Origin: Polyangia bacterium
GTDB taxonomy: Bacteria > Myxococcota_A > Polyangia > Fen-1088
NCBI GenBank assembly: GCA_036268875.1
Contig: DATATI010000020.1
Coordinates: 248,001-312,000 of the forward strand
Length of the DNA stretch: 64,000 nt
Direction of reading: 5' to 3'
The position numbers were made by a program, and so were the translations under genes. Below the pieces are notes generated by a model. That model worked only from the letters and a program-made list of their open reading frames with translations, did not search any database and had not been told where the DNA came from. Below are positions 15,656 through 24,082 of the stretch, one piece after another (the stretch's first letter is position 1; each line of letters starts with the position of its first letter).

Positions 15656-16756
15656 ATGTTTTCGCCTGGCCGCAATTTCCTGCTGGCGGCGCTGCTTTGG
15701 GCGGCTGCCCCCGCGTGCAAGAGCAACACCTCGGCAGCATCGCCCGACGCCGGCGCCGACCTGCCGCCCGCCGGCCCGACCACCACCATGGTGCTCGACA
15801 ACGTCCACATCGGCAGCGACGGCACAAAACCCGATTACCACCTGGCCACCGCACCGCTGGATCTCAGCGCCGGGCCGTTCGTCCAGGCCTCGCTGTCGCT
15901 GGATCTCTCGTCGCCGTGCTTTCCCTTCGAGAAATGGCAGACCGACCGGCCACCAGCCGGACAGAACTGGCCCGCCGACTGCGATGCCTTTGATCGCAAC
16001 TTCGAGATCACCCTCGACGATCCGGTGGCGCCGGCCACCACGCCGCCCGCCATCGAGTTGACCCGAGCCATCACCCCGTTCGGCGGCCCGCTGCACATCG
16101 ACATCGACGTCACCGACATCGCCAACGGCCTGCCCGGCATGCACCGGCTGCAGGTGATGATCCCGACCTTCGCCGATCCCGCCGGCAAGGTCAGCGGATC
16201 GAACGGCGGGTGGTTCATCAGCGCCACCTTGACCACCCAGAGCGGAGCGGCGCCGCGCAAGGTGCTGGCGGTGATCCCGCTGTTCAATGGCTCGCAGACC
16301 ACGCCCGATGCGCTGCCCGCCATTCCCTTCACCGTTCCCGCCGGCGCCACCGCGGGTCGGGTCGAGTATCGCGTCACCGGCCACGGCGCCGGCGCGCCCA
16401 CGGACGGCTGCAACGGCCCCGCCGAGGAATTCTGCCACCGCACGCACAGCGTGTTCGTCGACGACGCCAAGGTGCAGGACGTCGATCCCTGGCGCGTCGA
16501 CTGCGGGGCGCTGTGCACGGTCATGCACAGCCCCGTGCTGAACAACGACTATTGCGCCGAGAATCCCTGCGGCGCCCTCGGCAGCGTGCGCGCCCCGCGG
16601 GCCAACTGGTGCCCGGGCAGCGTCTCGCGGCCTTTCAACATCGAGGCTCCGGTGCTGGGCGCGCCGGGCGACCACACCTTTCATTTCACCATCTCCAGCG
16701 TGGCGATGGACGGCACCTGGCGCATCTCGGCGGTATATTTGGCTTTCGGCAGCTAG
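15656..16756 (+). CDS. PNGase F-like (peptide-N-glycosidase F fold) lipoprotein
   Basis: 366 aa with signal MFSPGRNFLLAALLWAAAP and lipobox APAC. The body resembles the two jelly-roll domains of peptide-N4-(N-acetylglucosaminyl)asparagine amidase F, which removes N-glycans from glycoproteins. Motifs: GAPTDGCNGPAEEFCHRTHS, the DPWR...C segment, and RANWCPGSVSRPFN near the C-terminus, together with many paired Cys. The catalytic acid residues of PNGase F cannot be aligned here with certainty, so activity is not proved. It is divergent from a haem lipoprotein and precedes an ECF sigma gene by about 50 nt. Confidence 0.62.
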   Translation: MFSPGRNFLLAALLWAAAPACKSNTSAASPDAGADLPPAGPTTTMVLDNVHIGSDGTKPDYHLATAPLDLSAGPFVQASLSLDLSSPCFPFEKWQTDRPPAGQNWPADCDAFDRNFEITLDDPVAPATTPPAIELTRAITPFGGPLHIDIDVTDIANGLPGMHRLQVMIPTFADPAGKVSGSNGGWFISATLTTQSGAAPRKVLAVIPLFNGSQTTPDALPAIPFTVPAGATAGRVEYRVTGHGAGAPTDGCNGPAEEFCHRTHSVFVDDAKVQDVDPWRVDCGALCTVMHSPVLNNDYCAENPCGALGSVRAPRANWCPGSVSRPFNIEAPVLGAPGDHTFHFTISSVAMDGTWRISAVYLAFGS

Positions 16757-16808
16757 GTCTTTGGGGCGTCATTTCTCCCCGGTCGGTTCGACAAAGGATG
16801 AGAGCCTC

Positions 16809-17369
16809 GTGCGGTGGTTAGATGGTGACCCAAGCTGGCAGGCCCGCTTTCTGCGTGGAGACAAGGACGTGATGGAGCAGATCTATCGCGACACATTTCA
16901 GGAGGTGCGCGGCGCGGCCAGCGGGGTGCTGCGCGAGCCGGCCGATCGCGACGCCGTCGTACACGAGGTCTATCTGGATCTGCTATCCAGCCGTGAACTG
17001 CGCGAGAGCCACCGCGGCGGCAAGCTGGGCGCCTGGCTGGGCGCCATCGCCCGCCATCGGGCCTTAGACTTCGTGCGCCGCGAAGGCCGCCTGACCGAGC
17101 TGTCAGCCAGCGACGAGGTGGCGCCCGGCCCCGACGCCCTGGACGACTTCCGGCGCGAGCTGACGCGTTTTGCCACCCGCCTGGATCCCCAGCGACGCCG
17201 CCTGCTGGAGCTGCGCTATGTCGCCGGCATGACCCAGATGGAAGCGGCGGCGGCGATGGGAATGTCGCGTTCGACGCTGGAAGATTGGGAACGGCAGCTG
17301 AAGGAATCACTGCACGAATTCCTGGCTCCCGGCACCAGCCGCAAGGCCAGGACGGCGGCCGTCCCATGA
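16809..17369 (+). CDS. ECF-type RNA polymerase sigma factor
   Basis: 186 aa from the GTG at 16809, which has AAAGGA 10 nt upstream; a TTG at 16761 would add 16 residues but has no ribosome binding site. Sigma region 2 is visible as DAVVHEVYLDLLSS...AWLGAIARHRALDFVRREG. Region 4 is LDPQRRRLLELRYVAGMTQMEAAAAMGMSRSTLEDWERQL with its helix-turn-helix. The stop overlaps the next start as ATGA, and the next protein is a membrane zinc-finger anti-sigma candidate, the usual ECF/anti-sigma pairing. The target regulon is unknown; the PNGase-like gene upstream is a neighbour, not a proven target. Confidence 0.86.
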   Translation: MRWLDGDPSWQARFLRGDKDVMEQIYRDTFQEVRGAASGVLREPADRDAVVHEVYLDLLSSRELRESHRGGKLGAWLGAIARHRALDFVRREGRLTELSASDEVAPGPDALDDFRRELTRFATRLDPQRRRLLELRYVAGMTQMEAAAAMGMSRSTLEDWERQLKESLHEFLAPGTSRKARTAAVP

Positions 17370-18127
17370 TCTGGCTCGACGATCATCAGCTGGTCGATCG
17401 CCACTTCGCCGGCCGAGGAAACCCGACCCGCGATCGCCGCCTGTTCCAGCACCTGCGCACATGCGCGCCTTGCCGCGATCGCTATCGCACATATTCCACG
17501 CTGGAAGCGCTGCCGCCCGATGGGACCGACGAGGCGCGGGCGCGCCTGGGCCGTGGCGTCTTTCCACCGCCACGCCGGCGCGCGCTTTTGGGCGTGGGTT
17601 TCTCTTTGGTGGCGGCGTGCGCGGTGGTGCTATTCGTGGCAGTGCGCCCGTCGGACGGTTTCCGCGCCCGCGGCGGCGACGGTAGCGGCGACAACATTGC
17701 GGGCCGGCCCGCGCTGAGCATCTTTCGGGTGGCCGGCGACGGCGTCACCCGCACCCAGCGCGCCGGCAGTAGCATCCGCGCCGGCGAACCGCTGGCCTTC
17801 TCGTTCACCAACCCGCCGGCCGCCGGGTACGACCACCTGATGGTCTTCGCCGTCGACGGCGCCGGGCGGGTGTACTGGTTCTGGCCCGCCTGGACGAACC
17901 CGGCCGTTGATCCCGCGGCCACGGTGATCAGCCCCGGCACCGAACCGATGGAGCTGGGCGAATCGGTGCGCCACCCGCTGATGCCGGGCCGGATCACGAT
18001 TTACGGTTTATTTACGAACCAGGAACTGCACGTCCGCCAGGTCGAGGCGGCGCTCGCCAAGGGCTCCGGCGGCCTGGATGCGCTGGGTGGCCACGTCTGG
18101 TCAGAGACCCTGGACGTCACCCCGTAA
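17366..18127 (+). CDS. Membrane anti-sigma factor candidate: HC2 zinc finger plus DUF4384
   Basis: 253 aa. A cytoplasmic zinc-binding anti-sigma motif near residue 30 (HLRTCAPCRDRY, H-x3-C-x2-C) is followed by one membrane helix (LLGVGFSLVAACAVVLFVAV, about residues 72-91). The outer domain looks like DUF4384 (GSSIRAGEPLAFSFTN, YDHLMVFAVDGAGRVYWFWP, LMPGRITIYGLFTN). DUF4384 also occurs with caspase-like and serine/threonine kinase proteins and is thought to be a sensing or binding domain. The gene is coupled by ATGA to the ECF sigma gene, so it probably holds the sigma factor until an envelope signal is sensed. Confidence 0.8.
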   Translation: MIWLDDHQLVDRHFAGRGNPTRDRRLFQHLRTCAPCRDRYRTYSTLEALPPDGTDEARARLGRGVFPPPRRRALLGVGFSLVAACAVVLFVAVRPSDGFRARGGDGSGDNIAGRPALSIFRVAGDGVTRTQRAGSSIRAGEPLAFSFTNPPAAGYDHLMVFAVDGAGRVYWFWPAWTNPAVDPAATVISPGTEPMELGESVRHPLMPGRITIYGLFTNQELHVRQVEAALAKGSGGLDALGGHVWSETLDVTP

Positions 18128-18147
18128 GGCGATCGAAGCGTCGCCCG

Positions 18148-19935
18148 CTATGCCGCGTGGCTGTTCGTGCCGACGGGCGTCGAGCGTTTGAGGCCGCCGC
18201 CGGCGGCGAAGCGGACGGTGAAGGTGGTGCCGCGGCCGGGCTCGCTGTCGACATCGATGTGGCCGCGGTGGTCGTCGACGATGCGCGCCACCGTGGCCAG
18301 CCCCAGGCCCGAGCCGGAGACCTTGGTCGAATAGAACGGCTCGAAGATGCGTTCCAGGTGCGCCTTGTGGATGCCGGCGCCGGTGTCGCTGATGATCAGC
18401 AGTGGGTGGCCGCTGTCCTTGGACACCCGCACGCGGATCTCGCCGCCGCTGGGCATGGCCTCGGCGGCGTTGCGCACCAGGTTCCACACCACCTGGCGCA
18501 GCTGGCCCGAGGCGCCTTCCAGCGACACGTCCGGCTCGGCCGCGACGGTCAACGTGATACCCAGGCGCCGCTCTTGCTGAAAGGCGCGGGCGATCTCGCT
18601 GACCAGCTCGCCGAGATCCAGACGCTGGCGCTCTTCGGTGCGGGGCCGGGCGTAGTCGAGCAAGTCGGTGATCAGGCGATTCAAGCGATCGACCTCGCGC
18701 ACGGCGATGTCCATCAGTTGACGGCTGTCGGAGTCGGCGCCCGGCGACGTCTTCAGCATCTCCATCGAGCCTGAAATACTGGCCAGCGGGTTGCGAATCT
18801 CGTGGGCGATACCGGCGGCCAGGCGGCCGATGCTGGCCAGGCGCTCGGCGCGTTCAACTTTGATCTGCATGCGGCGCAGCTCGGTGAGATCTTGAAAGTG
18901 CAGCACGCGCCCGACGATCTTGCCCGCTGAATCCGACAGCGGCGCCGCCGAGATGCCCAGGTTGCGCACCGCCGAGTCGGGACGAACGGCGGTGATCTCC
19001 CCGCGCCGAAGGGTGCCTTCCTTGCGCAGCCCGACCAGCACGCCGGTCAGTGCCGGGAGGTGCGTGTCCAGCGACGCGCCGAACAGCAACACGCCCGGGA
19101 TGCCCAGGATCTCGCAGGCGGCGTCGTTCACCGACGTCACCCGCCCGTCGAGATCCAGCGTCACCAGGCCCGACGTCAGCGAGCGGATGGTGTTTTCGTG
19201 CAGCGTGGCCAGATCGCCGGCGTACCGTTCGTGGCGGGTCAGGCGTTCGCCCGCCTGGCGCGTCTGCGAGGCCAGGTGCGTGGCCAGCGCGCCGACGGCG
19301 GCCAGCGCGCTGACGTTCAAGGTCAGGCGCACGGCCAGCACACCGCGGGCGATGTCCCACGGGAACCACGTCTGTCCCGGCACCATCGGCAGCCAGTGTT
19401 CGTAACCGAAAAGCGAGGTGCAGACGATCAGGACCGCGCTCGACGCCGCGACCACGGCCGCGCCGCGCCGCTGCGCCAGCAGCGCCACCGCCACCACGTC
19501 GACGAAATAAAGAAAGATGAACCCGCTGTTGCCGCCGCCAGTGGCGTGCACCAGCACCGACGTCAGGACCAGATCGACGGTGATCTGCAGGTAAGCGAAG
19601 CGAATGGGATCGCGCACCCGCCGGAAGATCAGCGCGTAGACCAGACTGGCCAGGTACGTGGTGGTCAGCAGCGCGAAGGCAAAGCGTGGGAAGGGACCGC
19701 TCAGCGCCTCGCCGCCCCATTGGCTGACGGTGGCCGAGACCACGGCGACCAGCAGCAGCGTGGTCAGCGCCACCCGAAACAGCATCAGGTACTTGACCGT
19801 GCGCATCGCCTCGCGGCGACGGCGACGATCCAGCCGCGCGGCCGGCGACGTGCCCTCGTCGTCACCGTCGCTGGCCGCCGTCGGGTCGATGGGGGCGGTG
19901 GCCCGGGCGCGCAAGATCAAGCCGTCGGGGCTCAC
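18148..19935 (-). CDS. pilS: PilS-like sensor histidine kinase of the type IV pilus cluster
   Basis: 595 aa. Six membrane segments occupy about residues 47-225, as in PilS. A PAS domain (LHENTIRSLTSGLVTLDLDGRVTSVN) follows, then HisKA with AAGIAHEIRNPLASI (phospho-His) and the HATPase with NLVRNAAEAM, SDTGAGI and GSGLGLATV. It follows pilC after 5 nt, so it is the last gene of the pilB-pilT-pilC-pilS run. The usual partner PilR, an NtrC-type regulator of pilin transcription, is not next to it; the downstream neighbour is convergent. The GTG start at 19935 lacks an obvious ribosome binding site. Confidence 0.85.
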   Translation of the reverse strand: MSPDGLILRARATAPIDPTAASDGDDEGTSPAARLDRRRRREAMRTVKYLMLFRVALTTLLLVAVVSATVSQWGGEALSGPFPRFAFALLTTTYLASLVYALIFRRVRDPIRFAYLQITVDLVLTSVLVHATGGGNSGFIFLYFVDVVAVALLAQRRGAAVVAASSAVLIVCTSLFGYEHWLPMVPGQTWFPWDIARGVLAVRLTLNVSALAAVGALATHLASQTRQAGERLTRHERYAGDLATLHENTIRSLTSGLVTLDLDGRVTSVNDAACEILGIPGVLLFGASLDTHLPALTGVLVGLRKEGTLRRGEITAVRPDSAVRNLGISAAPLSDSAGKIVGRVLHFQDLTELRRMQIKVERAERLASIGRLAAGIAHEIRNPLASISGSMEMLKTSPGADSDSRQLMDIAVREVDRLNRLITDLLDYARPRTEERQRLDLGELVSEIARAFQQERRLGITLTVAAEPDVSLEGASGQLRQVVWNLVRNAAEAMPSGGEIRVRVSKDSGHPLLIISDTGAGIHKAHLERIFEPFYSTKVSGSGLGLATVARIVDDHRGHIDVDSEPGRGTTFTVRFAAGGGLKRSTPVGTNSHAA

Positions 19936-19940
19936 CGCGT

Positions 19941-21155
19941 TTAGCCGGCCTTGATGTTGCCGGCCATCTCGAAGATGGGCAGATACATCGCCACCACCAT
20001 CCCGCCGATCACCGCGCCCAGAAACACCATCATGATCGGTTCGATCAAGCTGGTCATGGACGCCACTGCCACGTCGACCTCTTCTTCGTAGAAGTCGGCG
20101 ATCTTGGACAACATCGAATCGAGGGCGCCGGTCTGCTCGCCGACGCCGATCATCTGGACCACCATGGGCGGCATGAGGCCGGTCTCCATCAAGGGTGACG
20201 CCATGTCCTTGCCCTGCGAGATCTGCTCGCGCGAGTACATGATGCCCGCCTGCACCACGGTGTTGCCGGCGGTGCGCGCGCAGATCTCCATGGCGTCCAG
20301 GATAGGCACGCCCGAGCTGAGCAAGGTGCCCATGGTGCGCGTGAACCGCGCCACCACCACCTTGCGCAGGACCGCCCCCAGCACCGGCAGCTTGAGAAGC
20401 GTGCCGTCAAAAGCCAGCCGGCCCTTGGGGCGGCGCAAGAGCATTTTCATCCCCACGCCCATGGCGATCAGCGCTGCGATGATGTACGGCAGAAATTGCG
20501 CCAGCGCGTGCGAGATATCGATGACGATCTGGGTCGGCATGGGCAACTTGCCGCCGCCGAAGTCCTTGAACATCTTTTCAAAGACCGGAATGACCTTGGT
20601 CAGAAGGATCGTCACCACGATGGCAGCGATGCAGACGATGGAGATCGGGTACATCATGGCGCCCTTCACCCGGCGCCTCAGCTTCATGGCCTTTTCCATG
20701 TAGATCGACAGCCGCTGCAGGATGCTGTCCAGGATGCCGCCCGCCTCGCCGGCCGCCACCAGATTGACGAACAGATCGTCGAAGACCTGGGGGTGCTTGG
20801 AGAGCGCATCGGACAGCGTGAAGCCGTCCTCGACGCTGGATTTGATCTGACCCAGGACCTTGCCGAAGCGCTTGTTGTCGGCCTGCGTGGAAAGGATCTC
20901 CAGGCATTGAACAATGGGCAGGCCGGCATCGATCATCGTGGCGAACATGCGCGTGAAGATCACCACGTCGGTGACCTTCACCCCGGTGCCGAACGAGATG
21001 CTGAGCTGCTTGGGCTGCTTCTTCACCATCAGCGGTGACAGCATCTGCATCTGCAGCTTCTCGTGGACGGCCTCCTCGTTGTCGGCCTCCATGACGCCCT
21101 TCTTGACGTCGCCGTTGCGCGCGCGGGCCTCCCAGACGAACGCCGTCGCCGCCAT
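19941..21155 (-). CDS. pilC: Type IV pilus inner-membrane platform protein PilC
   Basis: 404 aa, T2SF/GspF family. Two repeated cytoplasmic helical domains (FTRMFATMIDAGLPIVQCLEIL and FTRTMGTLLSSGVPILDAMEI) flank three membrane helices (MYPISIVCIAAIVVTILLTK; LPYIIAALIAMGVGMKMLL; IEPIMMVFLGAVIGGMVVAM). It anchors the pilus motor ATPases and probably turns during pilus assembly. The start is the ATG at 21155, 3 nt after pilT. Confidence 0.96.
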   Translation of the reverse strand: MAATAFVWEARARNGDVKKGVMEADNEEAVHEKLQMQMLSPLMVKKQPKQLSISFGTGVKVTDVVIFTRMFATMIDAGLPIVQCLEILSTQADNKRFGKVLGQIKSSVEDGFTLSDALSKHPQVFDDLFVNLVAAGEAGGILDSILQRLSIYMEKAMKLRRRVKGAMMYPISIVCIAAIVVTILLTKVIPVFEKMFKDFGGGKLPMPTQIVIDISHALAQFLPYIIAALIAMGVGMKMLLRRPKGRLAFDGTLLKLPVLGAVLRKVVVARFTRTMGTLLSSGVPILDAMEICARTAGNTVVQAGIMYSREQISQGKDMASPLMETGLMPPMVVQMIGVGEQTGALDSMLSKIADFYEEEVDVAVASMTSLIEPIMMVFLGAVIGGMVVAMYLPIFEMAGNIKAG

Positions 21156-21158
21156 GAT

Positions 21159-22295
21159 TTAGGCCTTGGCCGCGTTTCCGCCGGTGCGGGCCGCGCCCTG
21201 GCCGCCCGATCCCGAGGCGATGATCTGTTGCAGCTCGTTGGGGTCGCTGCTGTGACCGATGGCTTCTTCCAGGGTGATGGTCCGCTTCAAATAAAGCGCC
21301 GCCAGTGACTGATTCAACGTCTGCATGCCGGTGGTTCCCTGGCCGATCTGCATCTGCGAATAGATCTGGTGCAGCTTGTCTTCACGGATGAGGTTCCGGA
21401 TCGCCGAGTTCGGGATCATCACCTCCAGCGCCGCGCAACGGCCCTGGCCCGAGGCGCGCGGCAGCAGCGTCTGACAGACCACGCCTTCCAGCACGAACGA
21501 CAGCTGGGCGCGGATCTGCGACTGCTGGTGGGGCGGGAACACGTCGATCACGCGGTTGATGGTCTGCACCGCCGAGTTGGTGTGCAGCGTCCCGAAGCAC
21601 AGGTGGCCGGTCTCGGCGGTGGTCAGCGCCGCCTCGATGGTCTCGAGGTCGCGCATTTCGCCCACCAGAACCACGTCCGGGTCTTGCCGCAGCACCGACC
21701 GCAGCGCCTTCTTGAACGACTGCGTGTCGGTGCCGATCTCGCGCTGGTTCACCACGCAAGCCTTGTGCTGGTGCAGAAACTCGATGGGATCTTCCAGGGT
21801 GATGATGTGCTCGTGGCGCTCGGTGTTGATCTTGTCGATCATTGCCGCCAGCGTGGTCGACTTGCCCGAGCCCGTCGGGCCGGTCACCAGCACCAGGCCT
21901 CGTGGCTTGTTGCACAGCTCCTCGATCACCGGCGGCAGGTTCAACTCGTTGAAGGTGCGAATCTTGAAGGGGATGGTGCGGAAGACGGCGCCCACCGCGC
22001 CCTTCTGTTGAAAGACGTTGGCGCGAAACCGACAGAGGTTCTTCACCCCGAACGACAGATCCAGCTCCTGATCCTCCTCGAACTTCATCTTTTGCACGTC
22101 GGTGAGGATCGAATAGCAAAGCTGTTTGGTCTCCACCGGCGACAGCGGGTTCACCCGCAGCGGCACCAGGTCGCCGTCGATGCGCAGCTGCGGCGGCGAT
22201 CCCGTGGACAGGTGCAGGTCGGACGCCCCCTTGTCGACCATCGCCTTCAAAAGCTGCTGCAAATTAACTGTCTGAGGGGGGGATGCTTGCGCCAT
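21159..22295 (-). CDS. pilT: Type IV pilus retraction ATPase PilT
   Basis: 378 aa from the ATG at 22295 (MAQASPPQTVNLQQLL); upstream in-frame codons run into the pilB terminus. Hexameric ATPase that powers pilus retraction and twitching. It has the Walker A GPTGSGKST, Asp box and Walker B regions (ITLEDPIEFLH, RQDPDVVLVGEMRD) and His box TAETGHLCFGTLHTN. The PilT-specific C-terminal AIRNLIREDKLHQIYSQM motif, needed for retraction, is present. The C-terminus is Gly/Ala rich. Confidence 0.96.
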   Translation of the reverse strand: MAQASPPQTVNLQQLLKAMVDKGASDLHLSTGSPPQLRIDGDLVPLRVNPLSPVETKQLCYSILTDVQKMKFEEDQELDLSFGVKNLCRFRANVFQQKGAVGAVFRTIPFKIRTFNELNLPPVIEELCNKPRGLVLVTGPTGSGKSTTLAAMIDKINTERHEHIITLEDPIEFLHQHKACVVNQREIGTDTQSFKKALRSVLRQDPDVVLVGEMRDLETIEAALTTAETGHLCFGTLHTNSAVQTINRVIDVFPPHQQSQIRAQLSFVLEGVVCQTLLPRASGQGRCAALEVMIPNSAIRNLIREDKLHQIYSQMQIGQGTTGMQTLNQSLAALYLKRTITLEEAIGHSSDPNELQQIIASGSGGQGAARTGGNAAKA

Positions 22296-22309
22296 GTCGT
22301 TGTCTTTCG

Positions 22310-24016
22310 TCAGTCGGCTGCCGTGATGCGGGCGACCTCGTCGAACGAGCTGACGCCCGCGCACACTTTGGAAACGCCCGACATGCGCAGCGTGCGCATG
22401 CCGTTGCGAATTGCTTCGGCCTTGAGCTCGGCGCCCGAGGCGCCTTGCAAGACCAGCTCTTTGAGCGGGTCGATGAAGGTCATGACTTCATAGACGGCGA
22501 TCCGGCCTTTGTAGCCGCTGCCGCCGCACACGTTGCAGCCGGCACCTTTGAAGCAGGTGGCGGTGTCGATCTCTTCGTCTTTGGCGCCCAGATTTCGCAG
22601 CTCGTCTTTGGGCGTGGGGATGGGCTCTTTGCAGCCGGCGCAGATCTTTCGAATCAGACGCTGGGCCTCGACCAGGTTGACCGACGCGGTGACCAGGAAC
22701 GGCTCGACGCCCATGTTCAACAAACGGGTGATGGTCGACGGCGCGTCGTTGGTGTGCAACGTCGACAGCACCATGTGGCCGGTCAGCGCGGCCTTGACGG
22801 CGATCTCCGCCGTTTCGAAATCGCGGATCTCGCCGATCATGATGGTGTCCGGGTCCTGGCGCAGGAACGATCGCAGCGCGGCCGCGAAGTTCAGCCCGAT
22901 GTCGTCGTGCATCTGCACCTGGTTGATGCCGGCCAGGTTGAACTCGACCGGGTCCTCGGCAGTCGAGATGTTGTCGCTGATCTGATTCAGCTCCTGCAGG
23001 GCCGAATAAAGCGTGGTGGTCTTGCCCGAGCCGGTCGGCCCGGTCACCAGGATCATGCCGAACGGCGCCTCGATGGCTTTCTTGAAGATGGCCAGCTGTC
23101 CGGCCTCGAAACCCAGCTTGGTCATGTCCAGCTGCAGGTTTCCCTTGTCCAAAAGCCGCATGACGATCTTCTCGCCGAACAGCGTGGGCAGCACCGAGAC
23201 GCGGAAGTCCATCTCCTTGCCGCGGCCGATCTTCAATTTGATACGGCCGTCCTGGGGCAACCGCCGCTCGGCGATGTCCAGATGGGCCATGATCTTCATG
23301 CGGCTGGTCAGCGCCGCCTTCAGCTTCAAGGGCGGGGTCATCTCTTCGTGCAGGACGCCGTCGACGCGGTACCGGACGCGGTACGATTTTTCGTATGGCT
23401 CGATGTGGATGTCGCTGGCCCCTTGCTTGATGGCGTTCAGCAGGATCGCGTTGCACAGCTTGACCACCGGCGCGTCCTCGGAGGCGCGCTCCAGGTCCAG
23501 AACGTTTTCTTGTTCGCTGTCGTCCTTGGCGTACTCGACGTCCTCGTCGATGTCGTTCAACATCTCGTCGAGGTTGAAGTTCAGCGCGTCGTTCTTTTCC
23601 TCGTAATACTTGTTCAGCGCCTCGGTGATCGACACCTCCGACGCCACCGCGACCTCGATGTTGTACCCGGTGAGGAACTTCAGGTCATCGAGGGCCTGGA
23701 TGTTCGACGGGTCGGACATGGCCACGATCAGCGTCTTGTCGGCGCGGTTCACCGGCACCACGTGGTGCTTGCGGGCCACGTCTTTGGGAACCAGGCCAAT
23801 GATCTCGGCCTCGATATCGAACTCCGCCAGGTTGACCGCGATGACGCCGTACTGCTTGGCCAGAAACTGCGTCAGGTCATCTTCCTTGACCGCCCCCAGC
23901 TTGATCAGGCTGTCGCGCAGCGGTTCGCGCGACCGCTTGCTGGTTTCCTGAGCCTTTTGTAGCTGGTCCGCAGAGATGACCTGCTCTTTGACCAGAAGCT
24001 CTCCGAGCCGACTCAT
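22310..24016 (-). CDS. pilB: Type IV pilus assembly ATPase PilB
   Basis: 568 aa. The N-terminal MshEN/T2SSE_N domain (LGELLVKEQVISADQLQKA) is followed by the extension ATPase with Walker A GPTGSGKTTTLY, Asp box EDPVEFNLAGINQV, Walker B RQDPDTIMIGEIRD and His box TGHMVLSTLHTND. A zinc-binding pair CAGC ... CNVCGGSGYKGR sits in the C-terminal part, as in PilB/GspE. It powers pilus extension with PilC as platform. First gene of the pilBTCS run, 66 nt after a disordered membrane-protein gene that may belong to the same transcript. Confidence 0.96.
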   Translation of the reverse strand: MSRLGELLVKEQVISADQLQKAQETSKRSREPLRDSLIKLGAVKEDDLTQFLAKQYGVIAVNLAEFDIEAEIIGLVPKDVARKHHVVPVNRADKTLIVAMSDPSNIQALDDLKFLTGYNIEVAVASEVSITEALNKYYEEKNDALNFNLDEMLNDIDEDVEYAKDDSEQENVLDLERASEDAPVVKLCNAILLNAIKQGASDIHIEPYEKSYRVRYRVDGVLHEEMTPPLKLKAALTSRMKIMAHLDIAERRLPQDGRIKLKIGRGKEMDFRVSVLPTLFGEKIVMRLLDKGNLQLDMTKLGFEAGQLAIFKKAIEAPFGMILVTGPTGSGKTTTLYSALQELNQISDNISTAEDPVEFNLAGINQVQMHDDIGLNFAAALRSFLRQDPDTIMIGEIRDFETAEIAVKAALTGHMVLSTLHTNDAPSTITRLLNMGVEPFLVTASVNLVEAQRLIRKICAGCKEPIPTPKDELRNLGAKDEEIDTATCFKGAGCNVCGGSGYKGRIAVYEVMTFIDPLKELVLQGASGAELKAEAIRNGMRTLRMSGVSKVCAGVSSFDEVARITAAD

Positions 24017-24082
24017 GACAAGCCATAAGTCGGGTCACCAGGCCGAAAACTTTAGTGACTGTCGCCAGTTCCGGCGCTGGCG

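Noticed and set aside
15602-16684. Minus-strand frame of 360 codons opposite the PNGase-like gene
   Set aside because: Arg/Gly/Asp-rich mirror of the coding strand, with no start signals and no domain match.
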